This document shows positions 8,500-16,700 of a stretch of 62,598 nucleotides of DNA, piece after piece. The DNA is from an uncultured Roseburia sp. Lineage in GTDB: Bacteria; Bacillota; Clostridia; Lachnospirales; Lachnospiraceae. The stretch is from NCBI GenBank assembly GCA_947642555.1, contig CANRSX010000028.1, positions 1-62,598 of the forward strand, in the 5' to 3' direction. Positions within the stretch are counted from its first letter, which is position 1. Each line of letters opens with the position of its first letter. The translations under genes and the position numbers were made by a program. A model generated the notes under the pieces. The model had not been told where the DNA came from. It saw only the letters and a list, made by a program, of their open reading frames with translations, and did no database searches.

Positions 8500-9630
8500 T
8501 TATGACCAGACGGATGCGACATTCTGCCACGTTTCCGTATCCGTATTGCGGAAATACAGCATTCTCGTGCTGCTCTGAATCCAGATCAGCTTCCCGCTTC
8601 CCGTTCCCGGATCCTCCGCCGAGATCTGAATGATATTTGCCCGGGCATTTACCCCGGATTCCCCGTAATTCACCCCGTTCCTGACCAGCTGCCCGTTCTC
8701 CCCGGCGGCATCCCGGATCAGATAGAGCTTTCCGTCGGAGAGCTTCTCCTCCGGCAGCGCATCGTATTCCTCCTGCGTCAGCTCCGCTGCCGCGGCAAAG
8801 CCGCTGTCATTCTCGAGATCCGAGGTCTTCCCGGCCACGGAGGCCGTGAGCACACCCTCCCCGTCCACGGTGATGGTCACGCCGTCCGGCCTTCCGATCC
8901 CGGCGGTCTCCGTTGTCATCACACGGTCAAGGATCTCGGCTGCGGCCCGGTCGGCCTCCGCTGTCGCCCGGTCGGCCTCCGCCTTTGCGAGCCTGCTGTA
9001 GTAGCCGGCATTATCCGTATCCTCATTCTCCCGGGTCCCGGTGCCGCCTTTTGCATAGCTTTCCGCCTCCGCGGCAGAAACCTCTGCCTCCGCGGCACAC
9101 TCCAGCACGGCCTCCACTGCCGCCTGTGCCTTCGCGCCCTCAACGCGGATGTCGGACAGATAGTCCGGCCTAAGCTTCGCCTCCGTGATGGATCCGTCCC
9201 TGACCTGTGCCCGGATACCGCCCGTGTCGTCCACGGAAAATCCGATGGTGTCCGTATCCTGAAATTCGTGCTCCGTGACCAGCGACGAGAGATCCACGTT
9301 CTGTGTGGTGCCGTCCTCCAGCAGGATCACAAGCTGCTCCGCGGCGGGATCATAGGCGAAATTTACCGCCAGCTTTTCCAGCTTTGTGTCCAGCGTGTAG
9401 GAGGAGCCGTCCAGGTATGTGACGGTAAAGCTCCCGTCCGTCTCATCGTAGGCGACGTCCTTTACCATCGTGGCGGCAGTGATCTTATCCATTTTCGCCG
9501 TATCCAGCGCGATCAGACGGTTGTCCAGCTCGTCTGCGGCCACATCCAGCCGGTTCAGATTCTGTGCGCTTAACGGCGTCGTATCATCCGGGGAGTTTTC
9601 CCAGTTGATTCTCTGATAAATTTTGTTCAT
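8500..9630 (-). CDS. Phage tail-fibre-like protein, first gene of the cassette
   Basis: A 376-aa protein. The N-terminus (NKIYQRINWENSPDDTTPLS) and following heptads (NLNRLDVAADELDNRLIALD) are typical of Lachnospiraceae phage fibre or appendage proteins. The middle holds an Ala/Glu-rich coiled coil (AEADRATAEADRAAAEILDR) and short beta repeats, and the C-terminus (NIIQISAEDPGTGSGKLIW) is probably a receptor or trimer tip. ATG 9666 lies in the operator, while AAGGAG is 7 bases before ATG 9630, so 9630 is the start. About 340 residues are nearly identical to the partial gene at 61388, and the two then diverge completely. It is the promoter-proximal gene of the radical SAM and lysis operon. Confidence 0.72.
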   Translation of the reverse strand: MNKIYQRINWENSPDDTTPLSAQNLNRLDVAADELDNRLIALDTAKMDKITAATMVKDVAYDETDGSFTVTYLDGSSYTLDTKLEKLAVNFAYDPAAEQLVILLEDGTTQNVDLSSLVTEHEFQDTDTIGFSVDDTGGIRAQVRDGSITEAKLRPDYLSDIRVEGAKAQAAVEAVLECAAEAEVSAAEAESYAKGGTGTRENEDTDNAGYYSRLAKAEADRATAEADRAAAEILDRVMTTETAGIGRPDGVTITVDGEGVLTASVAGKTSDLENDSGFAAAAELTQEEYDALPEEKLSDGKLYLIRDAAGENGQLVRNGVNYGESGVNARANIIQISAEDPGTGSGKLIWIQSSTRMLYFRNTDTETWQNVASVWS

Positions 9631-9664
9631 AGTTTCTCCTTTCTGATTCTTGATCTCAAAATTC

Positions 9665-9720
9665 ATTCTTCGCTATAGAGAAGTTGATTTTACAATATCA
9701 CTCGAACAAATGTTTGTCAA
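9665..9720 (-). promoter_or_regulatory. Main promoter of the cassette with shared CTTC-N8-GAAGAAT element
   Basis: On the minus strand: -35 TTGACA (9715-9720), 17-bp spacer, -10 TATTGT (9692-9697), 8 bp, then CTTCTCTATAGCGAAGAAT (9665-9683). The 16-bp core is palindromic at 14 of 16 positions. It would cover roughly +1 to +20, a classic place for an operator. A 21-base stretch covering the element and two bases upstream is identical, in opposite orientation, at 61334-61354. No other strong promoter was seen between here and 513, so this one probably drives all ten genes. Confidence 0.75.
9703..9716 (+). promoter_or_regulatory. LexA (SOS) box in the cassette promoter
   Basis: CGAACAAATGTTTG matches the Gram-positive LexA/DinR consensus CGAACRNRYGTTYC at 13 of 14 positions. 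It lies in the spacer between -35 and -10 and touches the -35 box, where a bound repressor would block RNA polymerase. Induction of the tail, radical SAM and lysis genes by DNA damage is therefore expected. The right-hand fibre promoter has no full LexA box. Confidence 0.7.
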
Positions 9721-9833
9721 GCACTTTTTGAAGAAAAAATCTTCGTAAAGCAGATTTGATAGAACGAAATATGGAGTTTAAGGCGAAAAACAGCAGACGT
9801 TCAGAATAAGGTTCTGTGAAAAGAGCGAATCAC

Positions 9834-9862
9834 TTGACTTCCCGCCGCCTTCATGCTACAGT
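9834..9862 (+). promoter_or_regulatory. Promoter of the metG T-box leader
   Basis: TTGACT (9834-9839), a 17-bp spacer and TACAGT (9857-9862). It precedes the T-box leader by about 20-30 bases. The stretch 9721-9833 between the two divergent promoters holds no gene that I can support. Confidence 0.55.
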
Positions 9863-9884
9863 GAAACAAACTTGTAATTGAAAC

Positions 9885-10232
9885 ACAGAGAAGAAGAGAG
9901 TACATGGAAGAGAGCCTTTCAGAGAGGTCTTTGATCCGCTGCGAGGAGACCGGCAAAGCTCCATGGAAGATGGCTTTGGAGTGGCGGGGATGAACCTGTG
10001 GCAGAGAACAGGATAATCTTCGACAGGACCGCCTGTTACAGCGGAGGATATCAGAGACGGGCATGGATGTGTCTGCGGCGGCAGGATCTGTCGGCCGGTT
10101 CTGGCATTCGCAGAGGCGCCGGCCGTAAGGCCGGGGCGAAGAGAAGTGGCACCACGGGACGTCCCTCCCGTCTTCTGACAGATATGCGACGGATAAAAGT
10201 GTCTGCAAAATGTCGGGAGACGGGAATTTTTA
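9885..10232 (+). promoter_or_regulatory. T-box riboswitch controlling metG
   Basis: The leader has the T-box signature TGGCACCACG (10147-10156), which pairs with the acceptor end of uncharged tRNA. It begins with a GAGAAGAAGAGAG stretch typical of stem I, and a candidate Met specifier ATG lies at 9990-9992 within GGGGATGAACC. Downstream, an antiterminator (ACGGGACGTCCC region) competes with the terminator at 10166-10232. Low charged tRNA-Met should stabilise the antiterminator and turn on metG. The T-box sequence and terminator are clear; the specifier assignment is tentative. Confidence 0.85.
10166..10232 (+). terminator. T-box leader terminator
   Basis: TCCCGTCT (10166-10173) pairs with AGACGGGA (10218-10225), and GACA (10177-10180) extends the stem with TGTC (10211-10214). 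The run ATTTTTAT follows. The 5' arm overlaps the end of the antiterminator, giving the usual mutually exclusive folds. Confidence 0.75.
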
Positions 10233-10253
10233 TGTAAAGGAAGGAAAACGACA

Positions 10254-12269
10254 ATGGGAGACAAGGGAAAATATTACATGACAACCGCGATTGCCTACAC
10301 ATCGGGCAAGCCGCACATCGGCAATACGTACGAGATTGTCTTAGCGGATGCGATCGCGCGCTACAAACGGCTGGAGGGATACGACGTGTATTTCCAGACC
10401 GGGACGGATGAGCACGGGCAGAAGATTCAGGAGAAAGCGGAAAAGGCAGGGATTACGCCAAAGGCGTATGTTGACGAGGTGGCCGGTGAGGTGAAGCGGA
10501 TCTGGGATCTGATGAACACATCCTATGACAATTTTGTCAGGACGACAGATGAAGATCACGAGAAGCAGGTACAGAAGATTTTCCGGAAGCTGTATGACAA
10601 GGGCGACATCTATAAAGGCGCATATGAGGGGCTGTACTGTACGCCCTGCGAGTCCTTCTGGACGGAATCGCAGCTGGTGGACGGGAAATGCCCGGACTGC
10701 GGACGGGAGGTAAAACCCGCGAAGGAGGAAGCCTACTTCTTTAAAATGAGCAAATATGCGGACCGCCTGATCGAGCATATCAACACGCACCCGGAATTCA
10801 TTCAGCCGGTGTCCCGCAAAAATGAGATGATGAACAACTTCCTGCTGCCGGGCCTGCAGGATCTGTGCGTGTCGCGCACTTCGTTTTCCTGGGGGGTCAC
10901 GGTGGATTTTGACCCGAAGCATGTCGTCTATGTGTGGCTGGACGCGCTGACAAACTATATCACGAAGATCGGGTACGACGCGGACGGGGAAGGGACACAG
11001 CTGTTCCAGAAGAACTGGCCGGCCGAGCTGCATCTGATCGGCAAGGACATCATCCGCTTCCACACGATTTACTGGCCGATCTTCTTAATGGCGCTCGATC
11101 TGCCGCTGCCGAAGCAGGTGTTCGGGCATCCGTGGCTGTTGCAGGGCGGCGATAAGATGAGCAAATCAAAGGGAAACGTCATCTATGCCGACGACATGGC
11201 GGAGCTGTTCGGCGTGGACGCGACGCGTTACTTTGTGCTGCACGAGATGCCGTTTGACAATGACGGGATCATCACCTGGGAGCTCGTGATCGAGCGGTTC
11301 AATTCGGATCTCGCGAATATCCTGGGGAACCTGGTAAACCGCACGGTTTCCATGAGCAATAAATATTTTGGCGGCGTCGTGACGCAGACCGGCGCCTCGG
11401 GCGGCGTGGACGACGATTTAAAGGCCGTCGTGACGGGAGCGCGCGATAAGATTGCGGCAAAGATGGATCAGCTGCGCGTGGCGGACGCGATCTCCGAGGT
11501 GTTTGCGGTATTCCGGCGCTGCAACAAATATATTGACGAGACAGAGCCGTGGGTGCTCGCGAAGGACGAGGAAAAGAAGCCGCGCTTAAGCGAGGTGCTG
11601 TATAATCTGGTGGAATCCATTACCATCGGCGCGTCGCTGCTGGTAAGCTTCCTTCCGGATACGGCGGAAAAGATCGCGGCCCAGCTCGGGACAGCGCTGA
11701 GAGGCTTTGAGGAGCTCGACCGGTTTGGTCTGTATGAGAGTGGTAAAAAAGTGACGGAAAAGCCGGAAATCCTGTTTGCTCGCCTGGATCCAAAGGAGAT
11801 CCTGCCGAAGGTGGAGGCGATTCAGGAGGCGCAGAGAAAAGAATTCGAGGCGGAGCAGGCGGGCTCCGCGGCAGGTGCGGATGCGGCCGGGACAGAAGCG
11901 GCGGCCGACGGAGAGGAAGCCGGGATCGACATTGAGCCGAAGGAAGAGATCAGCTACGACGATTTTATGAAAATGCAGTTCCAGGTCGGCGAGATCATCG
12001 CGTGCGAGGCAGTGGAGAAATCGAAAAAGCTTCTGTGCTCGCAGGTGCGCATCGGAAGCCAGGTGAGGCAGATCGTCTCCGGTATCCGCAAATATTATAC
12101 GCCGGAGGAGATGGTCGGCAAAAAGGTGATGGTGCTGGTAAACTTAAAGCCCGCGAAGCTGGCCGGGGTGTTATCCGAGGGAATGCTTTTGTGCGCGGAG
12201 GACGCGGAGGGGAATCTCGCGCTCGTCGTGCCGGAGAAGCCGATGCCGTCCGGGGCGGAAATCTGTTAA
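10254..12269 (+). CDS. metG: Methionyl-tRNA synthetase
   Basis: 671 aa. Attaches methionine to tRNA-Met in the cytoplasm. The class I HIGH-type motif appears as GKPHIGNTYE near residue 19-27 and the KMSKS motif as GGDKMSKSKGN near 300. Two zinc-knuckle CxxC pairs are in between (YCTPCESFW, GKCPDCG). A Glu/Ala-rich linker (about 525-565) joins the enzyme to a C-terminal tRNA-binding OB-fold domain (EISYDDFMKMQFQVGEIIAC onward), as in long bacterial MetRS. The start at 10254 follows GGAAGG. It is controlled by the Met T-box just upstream. Everything needed for activity appears present. Confidence 0.97.
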   Translation: MGDKGKYYMTTAIAYTSGKPHIGNTYEIVLADAIARYKRLEGYDVYFQTGTDEHGQKIQEKAEKAGITPKAYVDEVAGEVKRIWDLMNTSYDNFVRTTDEDHEKQVQKIFRKLYDKGDIYKGAYEGLYCTPCESFWTESQLVDGKCPDCGREVKPAKEEAYFFKMSKYADRLIEHINTHPEFIQPVSRKNEMMNNFLLPGLQDLCVSRTSFSWGVTVDFDPKHVVYVWLDALTNYITKIGYDADGEGTQLFQKNWPAELHLIGKDIIRFHTIYWPIFLMALDLPLPKQVFGHPWLLQGGDKMSKSKGNVIYADDMAELFGVDATRYFVLHEMPFDNDGIITWELVIERFNSDLANILGNLVNRTVSMSNKYFGGVVTQTGASGGVDDDLKAVVTGARDKIAAKMDQLRVADAISEVFAVFRRCNKYIDETEPWVLAKDEEKKPRLSEVLYNLVESITIGASLLVSFLPDTAEKIAAQLGTALRGFEELDRFGLYESGKKVTEKPEILFARLDPKEILPKVEAIQEAQRKEFEAEQAGSAAGADAAGTEAAADGEEAGIDIEPKEEISYDDFMKMQFQVGEIIACEAVEKSKKLLCSQVRIGSQVRQIVSGIRKYYTPEEMVGKKVMVLVNLKPAKLAGVLSEGMLLCAEDAEGNLALVVPEKPMPSGAEIC

Positions 12270-12297
12270 GATGTATTGCGAGGGAGGAGTGAAAGTG

Positions 12298-13752
12298 ATG
12301 AGACATGCAGGGAAAACGGCGATGAGCCTGTGCCTGGCGGCTGCGCTTGCCGCCGGTCTGGCAGGATGCGGAAAGAAGGGACCGCTGGATCCGGCCAATC
12401 CGGTATCGCTTACCGTATGGCATTATTATAACGGTTCCCAGCAGGCGGCATTTGACGCGCTGGTGGAGGAGTTTAACAATACGGTGGGAAGAGAAAAAGG
12501 GATCTATGTGCAGAGCTACAGCCAGGGCTCGGTTTCCGATCTGGAGACAGCGGTGCGGGATTCCATCAGCGGAAAGGTCGGCGCGGATCCGATGCCGGAT
12601 ATTTTCTCTTCCTATGCGGATACCGCGTATGAGGTGGAACAGGCCGGCGCGCTGGCGAATCTGTCCGATTACCTGGAGCAGGAAGAGCTGGATCAGTATG
12701 TGGACTCTTATATAGAAGAAGGACGCATTGCGGCCGACGGGACGCTGCGCATTTTTCCCACGGCGAAATCCACGGAGATTATGATGGTCAATAAGACCGA
12801 CTGGGAACCGTTTGCGGCGGCGACCGGCGTTTCCCTGGATGACCTTCGGACGATCGAGGGCGTGACTGCGGCGGCCCAGGCATACTACGAGTGGACGGAC
12901 AGCCAGACGCCCGATATACCGGGGGATGGAAGGGCGCTGTACGGCAGGGACGCGGTGGCAAACTATTTTATCATCGGAATGCAGCAGCTCGGCGTGGAGA
13001 TTTTTCAGGTAGAAAACGGTCAGGTGACCTTAAATACGCCGAAAGAAGAGCTGCATCGCCTGTGGGAGAATTATTATGTGCCCATGGTGAAAGGATATTT
13101 CGGTGCGTACGGATCCTTCCGCTCCGACGACGTGAAGACTGGCGATCTCCTTGTCTATACCGGATCCACCTCCTCCGCGATGTATTTCCCAAATCAGGTC
13201 GAGCTGGACGATAAGAGCTATGAGATCGATTATATCGTAATGTCAGCGCCTGTGTTTGAGGGCGGACGGCAGTACGCGGTGCAGCAGGGCGCCGGGATGG
13301 TGGTCAGCAAATCGGACGAGAAGCATGAATATGCCGCCGTTGAATTTTTAAAATGGTTTACGGAACCGGAGAATAATCTGCAGTTTGGCTGTGTCTCCGG
13401 ATACCTGCCGGTACAAAAAGAAGCGGGCAGCACAGAGCGGCTTGATCAGGTCATCGCGGATCGCGGGCTGGAGGTTGCGCCTAAGACTTATGACTGCCTG
13501 ACCACGATTTTCGGCGGGATGGACGATCTGACGCTGTACGCAAACAAAAGCTTTGAAAACGGTTCTGCTGCGCGCAAGGTGCTGGAATACCATCTGGCGG
13601 ATCAGGCTGCGGCGGACCGGGAGGAGGTTGCGGCGCTCATTTCACAGGGAACGCCCCTTGAGGAGGCTGCTGCGCCTTATGTATCAGAGGAAGCGTTTGA
13701 GGAATGGTATCAGTCATTTTGTGACGCACTAAACGGTGCAGTCGGCAAGTAG
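12298..13752 (+). CDS. Extracellular solute-binding lipoprotein (sugar ABC type)
   Basis: About 484 aa. The signal peptide ends in a lipobox (LAAGLAGC), so the mature protein should be lipid-anchored outside the membrane. The fold pattern is that of family 1 sugar-binding proteins: VSLTVWHYYNGSQQAAFDALVEEFN, then PDIFSSYADTAYEVEQAGAL, and a late VVSKSDEKHEYAAVEFLKWF. The ATG at 12298 is preferred over 12271 because GGGAGGAG lies upstream. No permease or ATPase gene is next to it; instead the hybrid kinase gene begins 6 bp after its stop. It may therefore present a ligand to that kinase rather than feed a transporter. The ligand is not predictable. Confidence 0.85.
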   Translation: MRHAGKTAMSLCLAAALAAGLAGCGKKGPLDPANPVSLTVWHYYNGSQQAAFDALVEEFNNTVGREKGIYVQSYSQGSVSDLETAVRDSISGKVGADPMPDIFSSYADTAYEVEQAGALANLSDYLEQEELDQYVDSYIEEGRIAADGTLRIFPTAKSTEIMMVNKTDWEPFAAATGVSLDDLRTIEGVTAAAQAYYEWTDSQTPDIPGDGRALYGRDAVANYFIIGMQQLGVEIFQVENGQVTLNTPKEELHRLWENYYVPMVKGYFGAYGSFRSDDVKTGDLLVYTGSTSSAMYFPNQVELDDKSYEIDYIVMSAPVFEGGRQYAVQQGAGMVVSKSDEKHEYAAVEFLKWFTEPENNLQFGCVSGYLPVQKEAGSTERLDQVIADRGLEVAPKTYDCLTTIFGGMDDLTLYANKSFENGSAARKVLEYHLADQAAADREEVAALISQGTPLEEAAAPYVSEEAFEEWYQSFCDALNGAVGK

Positions 13753-13758
13753 GTCGGG

Positions 13759-16700
13759 ATGAAAAACAGACAGCAAAGAAAAAAAGCAAGCATATTCAGG
13801 ATCTTTCTGATACCGCTGATTGCGATCATGCTGGTACAGAGTATGATCACCATCGGAACGCTGATTGTCCGGCGGACGACAAAAATGCTGGAGGAATATT
13901 CCGTGGGCATGATGAGCCGTCTGGTGGAAAACAGAGGGGTGATCCTGGAAAATGAGATGAATCAGCGCTGGGCGTCGATCTGTGACAAAGAACCTCTGAT
14001 GAATGAGATCTTCGCACAGCTGCTGGAACAGGAACATGTAAAAGCCCGTGAGGCTGTGGGATCCGATGAGGTGAAGAGCAGGCTGCTGGAGCAGATGTTC
14101 CCCGAATGTCTTGACATTTTACAGAACAATTCGACGACGGGTGTCTTCGTTGCCCTGACAGGGAATGACATGCAGTCCGCCGGGGACTTTGACGGATTTT
14201 TTATCCGGGATTCGGATCCGGACACCAATCCCGCCAATTATACGGACCTGCTGCTGGAGCGGGGGAGCAAGCACCTTTCCAGGGAGTGGAATATTCCGAT
14301 GGATACCGGATGGACGACCCGGTTTCATATGGAGGGCCAGGGGCAGAACACCGCGGACCGTTTTTTTTACGAGCCATGGAGGGCCGGGGCGGAGTATACG
14401 GATGCGGATGTGACGGATCTCGGCTACTGGTCCATGCCGTTTACCCTGGAAAAGCACACGGCGGATTCCTATGAGATGATCACGTATTCGATTCCGCTCC
14501 GGTATGAGGGCCAGGTGTACGGTGTGCTGGGTGTGGAGATTTCCGTGCGGGAGCTGTACCAGTATTTCCCGGTAGCGGAGCTGAATGAATTGCAGCAGTC
14601 GGGATACATGCTGGCAGTCCGGCAGGATGATGTGTATGTTCCGCTTGCCGGCAAAGGCGTCCTTTCCAATATGGTCAGTTCCGACGGGAATTCCTTCATT
14701 CTGCGGGAGACGGGATACCGCAATCTGTCTCTGGTAGAGGGGGTCCGGCTGGAGGGGCAGGGGATCTATGCGGTGGTCTGCCCGTTGCGGCTGTACAGCA
14801 ATAATGTGCCCTATGAACATACGGAGTGGGTACTGCTCGGGCTGGACACGGAGGAAGATCTGTTCGGCATGAGCCGCGTGCTTTATATCTGGATCATCGT
14901 AGCGGTATTAATCGGCCTGCTGTTCGGGGTCGCCGGAATTTATTTTGTGGTCCGGCATCTGACCAGACCGGTGCAGCGCCTGATGGATTGCATCAGCAGG
15001 GGGAGAGCGGGACTGTCGGAGTTTCAGCCGTCAAATATTCAGGAGATCGATGCGCTCTACGATGTCGTGAATGATCTGACGATGCGGCAGAGAGAGTCGG
15101 AAAACATCCTCCTGGAGGAGAAGGAGCGCTACCGGGTAGCGCTGGAATCCTCAAAAGACGTATTCTTTTCCTATGATTATGAGAGTCATGTGCTGGATCT
15201 GGTCAATCATGAGACCATGACCGGCCAGTGGAGATGCGAGGAGTCCAGGGGTACGTTTATCAATCTGGATTATCTCTATGATCTCGACCGGGAGATGGTG
15301 CTTGAGACATTTGCAGGCGGGAAGGATAAAATGTATGTGGAATTCCGGCTGAAATGGCCCACGGACACAGAGTTCGTGTGGGTGGCCCTTTCCAGCAAGG
15401 TGGTTTATGATACGGACGGTGTGCGCCGCAAGCTGGTGGGAAGCATCCGCGACATTCAGGAGCAGAAGGAAAGAGAAGCGGAGCAGCTGAGAAAGAATAT
15501 GACGGACGGTGTGACCGGGCTTTATGCGTTTGGCGCCGGCATGGAGCGTCTGGAGGAGTTCCGCCGATACTGCCAGGACGGTATCATGATCGATCTGACG
15601 TTAAACCAGCTCCGGGAGATCAATGAGAAGAACGGCATTGTGTTCGGGGATATGATCCTGGAAGAGCTCGGCGGTCTGATCCGGACGGGCTGTCAGGAGT
15701 TTACGGAACGGACGGGATACCGCACAGTGTCCATGCGGCTGGACGGGGATGAATTTGTTCTCTGGCTGGAGGGGCAGTTAAGGGAACAGGCGGAGGAATT
15801 TATCGCGGACCTGCTTGGCCGGATCCGGGCGGGGTTTGCGGAGGAAATGTTCCAGGTGGATGTGCGTGCCGGGCTGGTCTGTGCCGGAAAGAGTCAGAGC
15901 AGCGCGAAGCTGATCTGCATGGCAAAGCTGGCGGAGCAGTCGGCTTCTCCGGCCGGAAAAGGAACGTACTTTTTCTATGAGGATATTCCGGAACAGGACC
16001 GGGGAGAGCTGCCAGCGCTTATGGGGCGGGAAATCAACAGCCTGGATTACGGGGAGGAGGTCAGCCTGGTATCGCTGGCGCTCAACCTGTTTGGAAAAGG
16101 AGAGGATTTCGCGGCGCAGATGACGCTTATGGTCCGCAAGATCGGCAGGTACTATCAGGCCGAAAGCGTGCTGTTATCCGTGCTTCACGCTGATTTTAAA
16201 TCCAGTTATCTGGAGTATCAGTGGCACAGGGATGAAAAACCGGCGGGACAGAGCGTAAAGAAATACGGAAAAGAGGAACAGACGGAGTTCCTTCGCTGGC
16301 TCGGCGAGGATCAGGTAAAATGTTTTTCGGAGGAAGACAGCAGAAAAGAGGCGTTCCAGTGCTTTTTACATATCAGGGAAAGGCAGCACGGGATTGTCCT
16401 GCCCATGTATGACAACGGGAGCTATATGGGAAATATCTGCATAACAGGGGTTGACACGGCATTGCCGGACGACCCGGATGAATATCAGAATCTGGCGGAG
16501 CTTGGCCGTGTGATTCAGAGCCAGTTAAACCAGCGGCAGTCTGACATAGCGAGCAGGGCGAAGTCCGAATTCCTGTCCCGCATGAGCCATGAGATCCGCA
16601 CGCCGATGAACGGGATTATCGGTATGACGGCGATCGCCCTGCAGGAGAATCAGGAGCAGGAGCGGATCATGGACTGCCTGCAGAAGATTCAGGCATCCTC

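Noticed and set aside
9628..9666. Longer start of the fibre protein at 9666
   Set aside because: That ATG lies in the operator-like element, while AAGGAG is correctly placed for ATG 9630, which is also the start shared with the second copy.
9730..9744. GAAGA-N5-TCTTC upstream of the cassette promoter as a second operator
   Set aside because: It resembles the shared element's half-sites in reverse order but is absent at the same place in the other two loci.
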